From: Sulfitobacter sp. BSw21498
Lineage (GTDB): Bacteria > Pseudomonadota > Alphaproteobacteria > Rhodobacterales > Rhodobacteraceae
NCBI RefSeq assembly: GCF_006064855.1
Contig: NZ_CP040753.1
Location: 2,646,001 to 2,710,000 of the forward strand
DNA: 64,000 bases
Reading direction: 5' to 3'
Shown here: piece after piece, positions 29,544 through 37,808 of the stretch
Position numbering within the stretch: the first letter of the stretch is position 1
How the letters are laid out: each line of letters begins with the position of its first letter
Notes under the pieces: model-generated
What the model was told of the DNA's origin: nothing
The model's input: only the letters and a program-made list of their open reading frames with translations
The model's database searches: none
Made by a program: the position numbers and the translations under genes

Positions 29544-30523
29544 TAGGCAAAACCCGCTGCGGGCTTGAGCATGCCGGTGATGATGCCGCGACGGTTTTCA
29601 ATCGGGGCGTTGCGGTATTTCAGAGCCTCGGGGTGGTTCGGGTCAAGCGCGCCCAGTTTGATCAGGATTGATGTAATCGCACATTCTGCGGCGCGTTTGG
29701 TGCCGCAGGCGGCTTTGAGTGCCACGCCGATTTTCTGATCTGGCAGGATCGCGATAAAAAACCCTTCGGCACCGGTCTTGAGCGCGACTTGGCCGTTCGT
29801 CGCACGCATCAGGTTGGTGCAGGCGCGGGTTTCGCCGGCGACAAGGTCGGGATGCAAACGCATGGCTTGATGCAGGCGCGCCTCGGCCGAACCATCAGGC
29901 GCGGCGGCGAAATGGGCCATCGCACGGGCCATGCCATGTAGGGTCGTCGCAAAATTCGGGACAGAGCAGCCGTCGATGCCAAAACCCGGAGAGGTGGTGC
30001 CGGTCACCCGTTCAAATGCCTCAAGGCAGGCACGCTGCACGGGGTGGTCCGGCTTTTCGTAGTCCGCACCGCCGCCCGTATGGGCGTTGACCGACAGGAA
30101 GCCCGCGTGTTTGCCAGAGCATTCGTGGTGAATTTGGCACGGCTGCTGGTCTGCGCAGGCCAGTGAATCGCGCGCGGCCACGTCGCCCGGTTCGGCTGCT
30201 CCGCAGCGAAAGGCGCTGTCGTTCAGTCCTAAAGTATCAAGCCAGTCAGAGATGATTCCCACATGCAAATCCGCTGCCTGATGCGATGCGCACGCAAGGG
30301 CCAGATGTTGCGGGCCAAGGCCATAGGCATCAGCAGCGCCAGACTGGACCAGAGGCAGCGCCTGAATCATTTTGGCAGAGGACCGAGGCAGGATCACCGT
30401 GTCGGGATCCCCCCAGGCGTGCAGGATCTGACCGCTGCTGTCACAGACCACCGCATGACCCGAATGCACGCTTTCCAGAAACGGACCACGCCAGATTTCG
30501 GCAAAGGGGGCTGCTTGGGCCAT
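29543..30523 (-). CDS. Class 3 (Rhizobium etli-type) L-asparaginase
   Basis: 326 residues from the ATG at 30523, supported by AAGGA seven bases upstream; an in-frame start at 30556 is rejected. The family is PF06089-like, distinct from E. coli asparaginases. Key residues recall those described for R. etli ReAV: the S48-S49-A-K51 motif in LPRSSAKM, zinc-type ligands C135 and K138 in HECSGKHAGF, and a third Cys at 186 in IDGCSVPNF. It hydrolyses asparagine to aspartate and ammonia. The pattern is complete, so it is probably active. Its stop overlaps copy 1 of a dispersed 3'-end repeat. Confidence 0.88.
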   Translation of the reverse strand: MAQAAPFAEIWRGPFLESVHSGHAVVCDSSGQILHAWGDPDTVILPRSSAKMIQALPLVQSGAADAYGLGPQHLALACASHQAADLHVGIISDWLDTLGLNDSAFRCGAAEPGDVAARDSLACADQQPCQIHHECSGKHAGFLSVNAHTGGGADYEKPDHPVQRACLEAFERVTGTTSPGFGIDGCSVPNFATTLHGMARAMAHFAAAPDGSAEARLHQAMRLHPDLVAGETRACTNLMRATNGQVALKTGAEGFFIAILPDQKIGVALKAACGTKRAAECAITSILIKLGALDPNHPEALKYRNAPIENRRGIITGMLKPAAGFA

Positions 30524-30701
30524 GATTTGTCCTTTTCGTTGGCGAATTCCTGCCAATCAGGGTTTCGTGTGTCGCCTGTTTGACGTTATTATGCTTGTTG
30601 ACGAAAGAAATACAGTTCCTTTGACAAGAGCGCCTCCCGAAGGGCTGCCATTGGGGGATTGTAGTGATGTTGAGGTTATTGGCGGCTGGAGGCCCAGGTA
30701 G

Positions 30702-31232
30702 ATGATGAACTTTAGGACGATTGGTTTAGCGGCGGCGCTGGCGGGGCTGAGCGCAGGCAGCGTGTTCGCGCAAGCGCAAAGCACGAACCGCGTAGCGGCA
30801 GAGACGGACTGGAGCGTATTCGTCGAAGACAACCCGACCGAATGTTGGGGCGTGTCCACACCGAAAGAATCCGTGAACTCGCGGGATGGCCGCGTTGTAT
30901 CTGTAAGCCGGGGCCAGACGTTGTTGATGGTCTTCTACCGTCCAAGCGCGGGTGCCAAGGGGCAGGTGGCCTTTACCGGCGGCTATCCCTTTGCTTCTGG
31001 GTCGACCGTCAACATGAACATCGGAGGCACTACGTTTGAACTGTTCACGGAGGGCGAGTGGGCCTGGCCTGCAACCACCGAGGATGACAACAAGATCATC
31101 GCCGCCATGAAGCGCGGTTCTGATGCCAAGCTGACGGGCCGTTCGGGCCGTGGCACCCAGACCGAAGACTCGTTCTCGTTGTTGGGGTTCACAGCCGCGG
31201 TTGACGACGCTGCCAAACGCTGCGGCGGCTAA
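30702..31232 (+). CDS. IalB-like secreted protein (invasion-associated locus B family)
   Basis: 176 residues with a signal peptide (IGLAAALAGLSAGSVFAQA), so periplasmic or secreted. The mature part has the family pattern: a WSVF segment, CWGVSTP with one Cys, a long beta-rich core, and a C-terminal Cys (KRCGG). IalB was named in Bartonella for erythrocyte invasion; in free-living alphaproteobacteria its function is unknown. GGAGG lies 10 bases upstream of the first ATG; a second ATG is one codon later. A strong terminator follows. Confidence 0.78.
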   Translation: MMNFRTIGLAAALAGLSAGSVFAQAQSTNRVAAETDWSVFVEDNPTECWGVSTPKESVNSRDGRVVSVSRGQTLLMVFYRPSAGAKGQVAFTGGYPFASGSTVNMNIGGTTFELFTEGEWAWPATTEDDNKIIAAMKRGSDAKLTGRSGRGTQTEDSFSLLGFTAAVDDAAKRCGG

Positions 31233-31256
31233 GGTTTTTCGCCTGATCTGATTGCA

Positions 31257-31282
31257 AAGCCCTGCCCTTGGCGGGGCTTTTT
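31257..31282 (+). terminator. Intrinsic terminator after the IalB-like gene
   Basis: AAGCCCTGCC pairs with GGCGGGGCTT (ten pairs with one G-U), loop CTT, followed by TTTTT. Twenty-five bases past the stop. Confidence 0.85.
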
Positions 31283-31362
31283 CCGGTACGACACGGCCCA
31301 CAAACGGGCCCTGACGGTCCCAGCCATGCACTGAGGCTGCGTCAGCAATGCGGCGTTTCCTT

Positions 31363-31390
31363 TTGATTTAGGGAAAAATCCCTATATAGA
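31363..31390 (+). promoter_or_regulatory. Candidate rlmN promoter with internal palindrome
   Basis: TTGATT and TATAGA are 16 bases apart, about 33 bases upstream of the rlmN ATG. The spacer contains AGGGA-AAAA-TCCCT (31370-31383), a perfect inverted repeat between the two promoter boxes, a position where a bound repressor would block RNA polymerase. Confidence 0.45.
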
Positions 31391-31422
31391 GCGCTCAAAC
31401 CCCTGCACACTGGAGAATCCCC

Positions 31423-32598
31423 ATGTCTGCGACCGCGCCGATCACTCAAGATGTCATGACCATTCCGCGTAAGCAGGCGGAGGGGCCGATGAACCTTGTC
31501 GGGCTGACCCGTGACGCCATGCGCGCTGCGTTGATTGCCGAAGGTACGCCTGAAAAGCAGGCGAAGATGCGCGTCGGGCAGATCTGGCAGTGGATCTATC
31601 AATGGGGCACCCGTGACTTTGCCGACATGACCAACCTGTCGAAAGCGTTCCGCGCCGAGCTGGCCGAGAAGTTTGTGATAGAAGTGCCGGAGGTCGTGAC
31701 CAAGCAGGTGTCAGAGGATGGCACCCGCAAGTATCTGGTGCGCATCGCGGGCGGTCATGAGGTCGAGGTGGTGTATATCCCCGAAGAAGGCCGCGGCACG
31801 CTTTGTGTCAGCTCGCAGGTTGGGTGTACGCTGACGTGTTCCTTCTGCCACACAGGTACGCAAAAACTCGTGCGCAACCTGACTGCGGCCGAGATCATCG
31901 GGCAGGTGATGGTGGCGCGGGATGATTTGGGCGAATGGCCAGTGCCCGGGACCATCTCCGAGGCGCCACGGCTGTTGTCCAACATCGTCCTAATGGGCAT
32001 GGGCGAGCCGCTGTATAACTTTGAAAACGTGCGCGACGCGATGAAGATCGCAATGGACCCCGAGGGCATCCAGCTGTCACGCCGCCGGATTACGCTATCG
32101 ACCTCGGGTGTGGTGCCAGAGATCGCCCGCACAGCCGAAGAAATCGGCTGTCAGCTGGCCGTGTCGTTCCACGCGACCACGGATGAGGTGCGCAACAATC
32201 TGGTGCCGATCAACAAGCGCTGGAACATCGCAGAGCTGATAGAAGCGCTGCGGGCCTATCCTAGGGTCAGCAATTCTGAACGGATCACGTTTGAATATGT
32301 GATGCTCGACGGGGTGAACGATTCAGACGCCGACGCGTACCGCCTCGTAGAGCTGATCCGTGGCATTCCGGCCAAGATCAACCTGATCCCGTTCAACGAA
32401 TGGCCCGGCGCACCGTACAAACGGTCGTCGAACAACCGTATCCGCGCGTTCTCCGAGATTGTGTATCAGGCCGGCTATGCCTCGCCCGTGCGCAAACCGC
32501 GCGGCGAAGACATCATGGCCGCGTGTGGTCAGTTGAAATCTGCGACCGAACGCGAACGCAAATCGCGCAAGCAGATCGAGGCTGACGCGGGGATGTAA
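31423..32598 (+). CDS. rlmN: 23S rRNA m2A2503 / tRNA m2A37 methyltransferase RlmN
   Basis: 391 residues. The radical-SAM cluster ligands are C135, C139 and C142 in [11 protein letters not shown]. The methyl-carrying cysteines are C128 in GTLCVSSQ and C368 in AACGQL. It methylates A2503 of 23S rRNA and A37 of some tRNAs by a radical mechanism. GGAG upstream of the ATG. It has its own promoter and terminator, so it is probably monocistronic. Confidence 0.97.
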   Translation: MSATAPITQDVMTIPRKQAEGPMNLVGLTRDAMRAALIAEGTPEKQAKMRVGQIWQWIYQWGTRDFADMTNLSKAFRAELAEKFVIEVPEVVTKQVSEDGTRKYLVRIAGGHEVEVVYIPEEGRGTLCVSSQVGCTLTCSFCHTGTQKLVRNLTAAEIIGQVMVARDDLGEWPVPGTISEAPRLLSNIVLMGMGEPLYNFENVRDAMKIAMDPEGIQLSRRRITLSTSGVVPEIARTAEEIGCQLAVSFHATTDEVRNNLVPINKRWNIAELIEALRAYPRVSNSERITFEYVMLDGVNDSDADAYRLVELIRGIPAKINLIPFNEWPGAPYKRSSNNRIRAFSEIVYQAGYASPVRKPRGEDIMAACGQLKSATERERKSRKQIEADAGM

Positions 32599-32627
32599 TC
32601 CATTAGTTTCAAGCGAGTAGCATGATG

Positions 32628-32655
32628 CAGCCGTCCCGATTTGGGGCGGCTGTTT
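32628..32655 (+). terminator. Intrinsic terminator of rlmN
   Basis: CAGCCGTCCC pairs with GGGGCGGCTG (ten pairs, one wobble), loop GATTT, followed by TTTGC. Thirty bases past the stop. Confidence 0.75.
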
Positions 32656-32786
32656 GCATTTGTAGCGGTCGATTGTGGCGCGCTCACCGTGAAATGACCT
32701 TGGGTCCGCCGCATTTAAGCAGAAATTAAGTCATCATCGCCCAGAATATTGCTTCCATCGACAACACAATCAGGAGCGATACTGCG

Positions 32787-32999
32787 ATGACTATCATTAT
32801 TAAAAACGACGCCTTTATCACTGCCGATGTACTGGCACTTGTAACCCGCGAACGCGAAAGCGCCTTGTCCTACCGCGAATGGAAACATCGTCTGGCCGGC
32901 TATGGCTATGGGGTACGTGACACGGACCACGGTTCCGTTCTGGAAACGCTGCCGCATCACGTAGAGGTCTGTGTGCTTCCGGCTGATCTGTGCGTGTGA
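32787..32999 (+). CDS. Small hypothetical protein, 70 aa
   Basis: AGGAG lies ten bases upstream of the ATG, and the frame ends 17 bases before the convergent LOG-family gene. The 70-residue product is soluble, without signal or membrane segments. It has a basic/aromatic patch (ESALSYREWKHRLAGYGYG) followed by a segment with VETLPHHVEVC-like character (LETLPHHVEVC), and two Cys near the end. I do not recognise the family. Coding is supported by the ribosome-binding site and by codon choice like the neighbours, but not by homology. Confidence 0.55.
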   Translation: MTIIIKNDAFITADVLALVTRERESALSYREWKHRLAGYGYGVRDTDHGSVLETLPHHVEVCVLPADLCV

Positions 33000-33016
33000 T
33001 CTGACAAAAGGGTCTT

Positions 33017-33859
33017 TCAGCGTCCGGGGACTTCCTCTCGGGCGGGGGCAGTATCCCAATTTTCGATCAGCTTCATCGCCTCGTCGGCGGATTCTACAAA
33101 TTGGAACAGGTCCAGATCCTGATCCGAGATCGTGCCCGCGTCGGCCAGCGCATCCCAGTTGATGATCTTTTCCCAGAACGCACGACCGAACAGCAGGAAG
33201 GGTATCCGCGACATGCGGCCCGTCTGGATCAGGGTTAGCGTCTCGAACATCTCGTCCAGGGTGCCGAAACCGCCCGGGAATACGCAGATCGCACGTGCAC
33301 GCATCAGGAAATGCATCTTGCGGATCGCGAAGTAGTGAAAGTTAAAGCACAGCTCGGGTGTGACGTATTCATTCGGTGCCTGTTCAAACGGGAGCACGAT
33401 ATTCAGCCCGATGGATTGCCCGCCTGCGTCGACGGCGCCGCGGTTGCCTGCCTCCATCACGCCTGGGCCACCGCCTGTGACGATGACGTTATCCTGGCCG
33501 TCGCTCTCCATCGATTTCAGCGTCATCAGCCGCGCGAATTCGCGGGCTTCATCATAGAAATGCGACAGATCGGCCAGCGTCTTGGTGCGGGCCTTGTCCT
33601 TGTGGGCGGGCGCGGGGATACGCGCGCCGCCGAACAGCACGATGGTGGATTTGACGCCATGCGCATCCAACGCCATCTCGGGCTTCAGCAGTTCAAGTTG
33701 CAGCCGGACGGGGCGCAATTCCTGACGACACATAAAATCATCATCGGTAAAGGCCAGCCGGTAGGCAGGGGCCCGCGTCTGCGGCGTGTCGGGAACATCC
33801 TGTGCCGTGGCGCGGTCGTCGCCGGCCTGCCGCAAGGGGTGGCGTTTTGAATCGGTCAT
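33017..33859 (-). CDS. LOG-family protein (nucleoside-5'-monophosphate phosphoribohydrolase-like)
   Basis: 280 residues from the second of two consecutive ATGs; GGAG lies six bases upstream of 33859, whereas the one at 33862 is too close. An open frame to 33997 exists but is unlikely. The family signatures are GGGPGVMEAGNRGA and PGGFGTLDEMFETL. LOG proteins cleave cytokinin or other nucleoside monophosphates to base and ribose-5-phosphate; many bacterial ones act in purine metabolism. Length exceeds that of plant LOG (about 200), as in the TIGR00730-type bacterial group. Confidence 0.85.
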   Translation of the reverse strand: MTDSKRHPLRQAGDDRATAQDVPDTPQTRAPAYRLAFTDDDFMCRQELRPVRLQLELLKPEMALDAHGVKSTIVLFGGARIPAPAHKDKARTKTLADLSHFYDEAREFARLMTLKSMESDGQDNVIVTGGGPGVMEAGNRGAVDAGGQSIGLNIVLPFEQAPNEYVTPELCFNFHYFAIRKMHFLMRARAICVFPGGFGTLDEMFETLTLIQTGRMSRIPFLLFGRAFWEKIINWDALADAGTISDQDLDLFQFVESADEAMKLIENWDTAPAREEVPGR

Positions 33860-34014
33860 CATACTCTCCGGTCTATGCGGGCGGTTCGCGCCCTTTATCG
33901 CAACATGCCCGCCTTTGGCGCAAATGACCACGCCATCCGACGTCATTGCACGACGGGCCTGACGACTGTATAGCCAGTCGCAACATTTGACCCTCATTCG
34001 CCGGAGCTACACCC

Positions 34015-34842
34015 ATGTCGAACGCCCAACTTGAAACCGCCATCGAAGCCGCTTGGGATGCCCGTGACACGATCACATCCGCCACCACAGGCGAAACACG
34101 CGACGCGATCGAAGACACGCTGGCCGCGCTTGACAGTGGCAAGCTGCGCGTCGCCGAAAAAATGGAAAATGGCGATTGGCATGTGAACCAATGGGCCAAA
34201 AAGGCGGTTCTGCTGGGCTTCCGTATCAAGGATATGGAACAGCACGACGGCGGCCCGCAGGGCAGCGGCTGGTGGGACAAGGTCGATAGCAAGTTCAAAG
34301 GCTGGAATGACGCCGACTGGAAAGAAGCAGGCTTTCGCGCTGTGCCAAACTGCGTCGTGCGCAAGTCGGCCTTTATCGCGCCGGGCGTGGTCCTGATGCC
34401 GTCGTTCGTGAACATCGGTGCCTATGTCGACAGCGGCACAATGGTCGACACATGGGCGACCGTCGGGTCCTGCGCGCAGATCGGCAAGAACGTTCACCTG
34501 TCGGGCGGCGTTGGCATTGGTGGCGTGCTTGAACCCATGCAGGCCGGGCCAACGATCATCGAAGACAACTGCTTTATCGGGGCGCGCTCCGAAGTTGTCG
34601 AAGGCTGCATCGTGCGCGAAGGCTCTGTTCTGGGGATGGGCGTTTATATCGGGCAGTCGACCAAAATTCTGGACCGCGAAACAGGCGAAGTCTTTTATGG
34701 CGAAGTCCCCGCAGGGTCGGTCGTTGTGGCAGGGTCCATGCCGTCAAAGAACGGTGTGCACCTCTATTGCGCCGTCATCGTAAAGCGCGTGGACGAGAAA
34801 ACACGCTCGAAAACCTCGATCAACGAGCTTTTGCGCGACTAA
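34015..34842 (+). CDS. dapD: Tetrahydrodipicolinate N-succinyltransferase
   Basis: 275 residues. An N-terminal helical part is followed by a left-handed beta helix with hexapeptide repeats ([20 protein letters not shown]) and an [19 protein letters not shown] segment ([15 protein letters not shown]). It succinylates tetrahydrodipicolinate in lysine/meso-diaminopimelate synthesis. dapE follows 800 bases later in the same direction with two small genes between. Confidence 0.97.
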   Translation: MSNAQLETAIEAAWDARDTITSATTGETRDAIEDTLAALDSGKLRVAEKMENGDWHVNQWAKKAVLLGFRIKDMEQHDGGPQGSGWWDKVDSKFKGWNDADWKEAGFRAVPNCVVRKSAFIAPGVVLMPSFVNIGAYVDSGTMVDTWATVGSCAQIGKNVHLSGGVGIGGVLEPMQAGPTIIEDNCFIGARSEVVEGCIVREGSVLGMGVYIGQSTKILDRETGEVFYGEVPAGSVVVAGSMPSKNGVHLYCAVIVKRVDEKTRSKTSINELLRD

Positions 34843-34903
34843 GGGAACCTTTTCACAGATCTGTGAGTTCACTCTCTGAAACAAGATTTATGGAGAATTT
34901 GAA

Positions 34904-35158
34904 ATGACAGGTTTGGGTTGGTTTGCAGCAATTATCGTCGGTGGTCTGGCCGGGTGGATCGCGGAAAAAATCATGAAGTCCGATATGGGGCTGATCATGA
35001 ACATTATTCTGGGGATCATTGGCGCGCTTGTCGCCAACTTCCTGCTGGTTGCCATCGTCGGCGCGACCTTGGGCGGCTGGATCGGTCAACTGGTTGTCGG
35101 GATCATCGGGGCCTGCCTGCTGATCTGGGTAACACGTTTGGTACGCGGACGTAGCTGA
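34904..35158 (+). CDS. GlsB/YeaQ/YmgE family stress-associated membrane protein
   Basis: 84 residues with three hydrophobic segments (WFAAIIVGGLAGWIAEKIM, IMNIILGIIGALVANFLLVAIVGATLGGWI, and a C-terminal ACLLIWVTRLVRGRS). Family members are small inner-membrane proteins induced by stress, of unknown mechanism. AGAATTTGAA precedes the ATG, a weak site. It sits between dapD and a hypothetical gene; the preceding gap contains the palindrome CACAGATCTGTG (34854-34865). Confidence 0.85.
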   Translation: MTGLGWFAAIIVGGLAGWIAEKIMKSDMGLIMNIILGIIGALVANFLLVAIVGATLGGWIGQLVVGIIGACLLIWVTRLVRGRS

Positions 35159-35186
35159 CCCTTTTCAGGCGACGCAGAACAAGGTA

Positions 35187-35218
35187 GGGCTGCCGCATCT
35201 TAATGCGGTGGCCCTTTT
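35187..35218 (+). terminator. Intrinsic terminator after the GlsB-family gene
   Basis: GGGCTGCCGCAT pairs with ATGCGGTGGCCC (twelve pairs, two wobbles), loop CTTA, followed by TTTT. The T tract runs straight into the ATG of the next gene. Confidence 0.75.
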
Positions 35219-35557
35219 ATGTCTGACCAGAAGAAACCCAAAAAACCGTCGCGCCAGCAGGTTTATACCTTGTTGGTCGAAATCGGGCGCAAGGACGGTG
35301 ACGGCTTGCCGGATAAGGCGACCGGTGCCGCGCTGATGTGCTTTGCGTCTGGTATCGACGAGGCAGAAGCGGTGCGCGAAACGGTTGCCATTCTCAAGCA
35401 GGCAGACACGAACCCACTGGACGTGACCGGATACGGCACCCTTGCCGAGCGCGAAGAAGAAGGCCACGAAATCGACGAGGATGAACGCGCGTTGATGGCG
35501 CGGGCACTGGATGAAAACTCGGTCATCATTGCGCAAATGACGCCGTTTTTCGACTAG
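35219..35557 (+). CDS. Hypothetical protein, 112 aa
   Basis: I do not recognise the family. The product is soluble, with a lysine-rich start (MSDQKKPKKPSRQQ) and a strongly acidic second half (EREEEGHEIDEDERAL), probably helical. Codon use is like the neighbours. The ATG begins in the T tail of the upstream terminator, without a Shine-Dalgarno sequence; an in-frame TAA sits 15 bases before it, so no longer form is possible. It lies between dapD and dapE and may be transcribed by read-through. Confidence 0.6.
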   Translation: MSDQKKPKKPSRQQVYTLLVEIGRKDGDGLPDKATGAALMCFASGIDEAEAVRETVAILKQADTNPLDVTGYGTLAEREEEGHEIDEDERALMARALDENSVIIAQMTPFFD

Positions 35558-35641
35558 GGCGTACCTTCGCCCCCTTGGCTTCCTTGTGTTTTCCTCACAA
35601 ATGTAGGGCAACACCGCGAAACACGCCAAAGGAGCTCTGAC

Positions 35642-36787
35642 ATGACCAGCATCGATCCCGTAGACCTAACCGCCAAACTGGTGCGTTGCCCGTCGGTCAC
35701 CCCCGCAGATGGGGGGGCACAACAGGTGTTGTACGATCTGTTGACCGATGCGGGGTTTGACTGTGCGTGGGCCGACCGTGGCGGGATCAAGAACCTTTTT
35801 GCGCGTTGGGGCAAGCAGGGAAACACCCGTAGCTTTGGCTTTAACGGTCACACCGATGTCGTGCCCATCGGGAACGAGGCCGACTGGACGATGCCGCCCT
35901 TTGGCGCAGAGATCAAAGACGGCATTATGTACGGGCGCGGCACCACCGATATGAAATCCGGTGTGGCCGCCTTTACCGCCGCGGCCATCGACTTTGTCCG
36001 TGATACACCGCCGGACGGATCGATTGTGCTGGCGATCACCGGAGACGAGGAAGCCGAAGGCATCGACGGCACCCGCGCATTGCTGGATTACATGAAAGAC
36101 GCAGGCGAGCGGATGGACGTTTGTCTGGTGGGCGAGCCGACGTGCCCCAACTCTATGGGCGAGATGATTAAAATTGGGCGGCGCGGGTCCCTGAACGCGC
36201 ATTTCCGCGTGATCGGCAAACAAGGCCACGCGGCCTATCCCCACCGCGCCAACAATCCGATGCCCGCGATGATGCGGCTGATGGACCAGCTTGCCTCGCA
36301 TACCCTTGACGACGGGACTGATCATTTCGACCCGTCTACATTGGCGATCGTCACGGTCGATACCGCCAACCCCGCGACCAATGTGATCCCCGCTGAAACC
36401 CGCGCGACGGTGAACATCCGCTTTAACGACATGCATTCGGGCGGCAGTCTGACCACATGGCTGGAAGAGCAGGCCGCCGCGATCCGCGACAGCTTTGGCG
36501 TGCAGATCGAACTGAAGGTCAAGATATCGGGCGAAAGCTTTATCACGCCCCCCGGTGATCTGTCCTATCTGGTCTCCAAGGCGGTGCAGGCAGAGACGGG
36601 GGTGACGCCTGAACTGTCTACCTCTGGTGGGACATCGGATGCGCGGTTCATGAAGCACCACTGCCCAGTGGTCGAATTCGGTCTGGTCGGGCAATCCATG
36701 CATGAGGTCGACGAGAACGTCGAGGTGGCGCAGATTCACCAGTTGAAATCAATCTATACCCGCATCCTGAAGGACTATTTCGCATGA
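35642..36787 (+). CDS. dapE: Succinyl-diaminopimelate desuccinylase
   Basis: 381 residues, M20 metallopeptidase. Zinc-site motifs are visible in [19 protein letters not shown] and [13 protein letters not shown] (the Glu-Glu pair carries the general base), with the dimerisation domain in the middle. It removes succinate from N-succinyl-L,L-diaminopimelate. The stop overlaps the next start by four bases. Confidence 0.97.
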   Translation: MTSIDPVDLTAKLVRCPSVTPADGGAQQVLYDLLTDAGFDCAWADRGGIKNLFARWGKQGNTRSFGFNGHTDVVPIGNEADWTMPPFGAEIKDGIMYGRGTTDMKSGVAAFTAAAIDFVRDTPPDGSIVLAITGDEEAEGIDGTRALLDYMKDAGERMDVCLVGEPTCPNSMGEMIKIGRRGSLNAHFRVIGKQGHAAYPHRANNPMPAMMRLMDQLASHTLDDGTDHFDPSTLAIVTVDTANPATNVIPAETRATVNIRFNDMHSGGSLTTWLEEQAAAIRDSFGVQIELKVKISGESFITPPGDLSYLVSKAVQAETGVTPELSTSGGTSDARFMKHHCPVVEFGLVGQSMHEVDENVEVAQIHQLKSIYTRILKDYFA

Positions 36788-37206
36788 CTGCCCATATCGC
36801 TGTGACCGAAGACCTTGCCAGCTGCCACCTGCTGCGCCGCATCGTCTTTATCGAAGAACAGAACGTAACAGAGGCGGAAGAGCTGGACGACCGTGACGGC
36901 GATGCGACCCATTTCCTTGCGACCGAAGAAGAGCTCCCCATCGGGTCGGCGCGGATGCATATCAAAGGCGACACAGCCAAGATCGGGCGGGTGTGTGTGA
37001 TCAAATCCCACCGCGGTACCGGGCTTGGCGCGGCGCTGATCCGTGCGGCCGTCGAAGAGGCGCGCAAGGATCCGGCGGTGAGGTTCGCGAAGCTCGGCGC
37101 GCAGCTGCATGCGTTGGGGTTCTACGAGAAACTCGGGTTTGTGGCGCAGGGACCGGTCTTTGACGACGCAGGCATTGACCACCGCGAGATGGTCCTTTCC
37201 TTTTGA
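36784..37206 (+). CDS. GNAT family N-acetyltransferase
   Basis: 140 residues. GNAT acetyl-CoA loop [14 protein letters not shown] at about residue 75, and [16 protein letters not shown] near the C-terminus, as in the ElaA/YjdJ-like subfamily. Substrate unknown. It overlaps dapE by four bases and the next gene by four, so it is part of the dapE unit. Confidence 0.87.
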   Translation: MTAHIAVTEDLASCHLLRRIVFIEEQNVTEAEELDDRDGDATHFLATEEELPIGSARMHIKGDTAKIGRVCVIKSHRGTGLGAALIRAAVEEARKDPAVRFAKLGAQLHALGFYEKLGFVAQGPVFDDAGIDHREMVLSF

Positions 37207-37805
37207 ACCGCACATTGGTCATCATGGTGAAGGAGCCGCTGCCGGGGCGGGTCAAGACGCGGCTTGGCCGTGATCTGGGCATGACCGCCGCCGCGTGGTG
37301 GTTCCGGCATCAGACCCGCGCATTGATCCGCCGTGTGCAAGACCCGCGCTGGCAGGTGGTGCTGGCTGTCGCACCGGATCGGGCAGGGCTGTCCAGCCGC
37401 GTCTGGCCCGCGCATCTGCCCCGCTGGCCGCAAGGGCGCGGTGATCTGGGCGACCGCATGGGCCGCATGCTGCGCGGTGCGCCTGCGGGGCCGGTTTGCG
37501 TCATCGGTGCCGATATTCCGGGCGTGACCTCTGCACGGGTGGCAGAGGCGTTTCGCGCGCTCGGGTCGCATGATGCGGTGTTCGGGCCCGCACCGGACGG
37601 GGGCTATTGGCTGATCGGCTTGAAACGCGCCCGCCCCGTTCCGCCGCGCCTGTTTGAAAACGTCCGCTGGTCGACGGAACATGCGCTGGCCGATACTGTC
37701 GCCACGCTGCCCGATCACCGCATTGCACAGGTCGCGACATTGAGGGACGTGGATACAATCGACGATTTGCCCATGACGAAGCGGGGTGCGCGTGCTACCT
37801 CGTGA
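37203..37805 (+). CDS. TIGR04282/DUF2064 family glycosyltransferase-like protein
   Basis: 200 residues from a TTG start overlapping the previous stop. A GT-A nucleotide-binding start (MVKEPLPGRVKTRLGRDLG) and the VIGADIPGVTSARV and GPAPDGGYWLIGLKRA segments are typical of DUF2064 proteins, named after arsenosugar biosynthesis in some bacteria. No arsenic gene is near, so the substrate here is open. Three bases before rnr. Confidence 0.8.
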   Translation: MNRTLVIMVKEPLPGRVKTRLGRDLGMTAAAWWFRHQTRALIRRVQDPRWQVVLAVAPDRAGLSSRVWPAHLPRWPQGRGDLGDRMGRMLRGAPAGPVCVIGADIPGVTSARVAEAFRALGSHDAVFGPAPDGGYWLIGLKRARPVPPRLFENVRWSTEHALADTVATLPDHRIAQVATLRDVDTIDDLPMTKRGARATS

Positions 37806-37808
37806 AGC

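Noticed and set aside
34844-34869. GGAAC-N17-AGTT before the GlsB-family gene, like a general-stress (EcfG) promoter
   Set aside because: The -10 part does not match CGTT well, a palindrome lies inside the spacer, and the EcfG system is not assured in this group; chance is likely.
35666-36739. A 357-codon open frame antisense to dapE
   Set aside because: dapE has all its active-site motifs; the antisense translation is His/Arg-rich with no family features.
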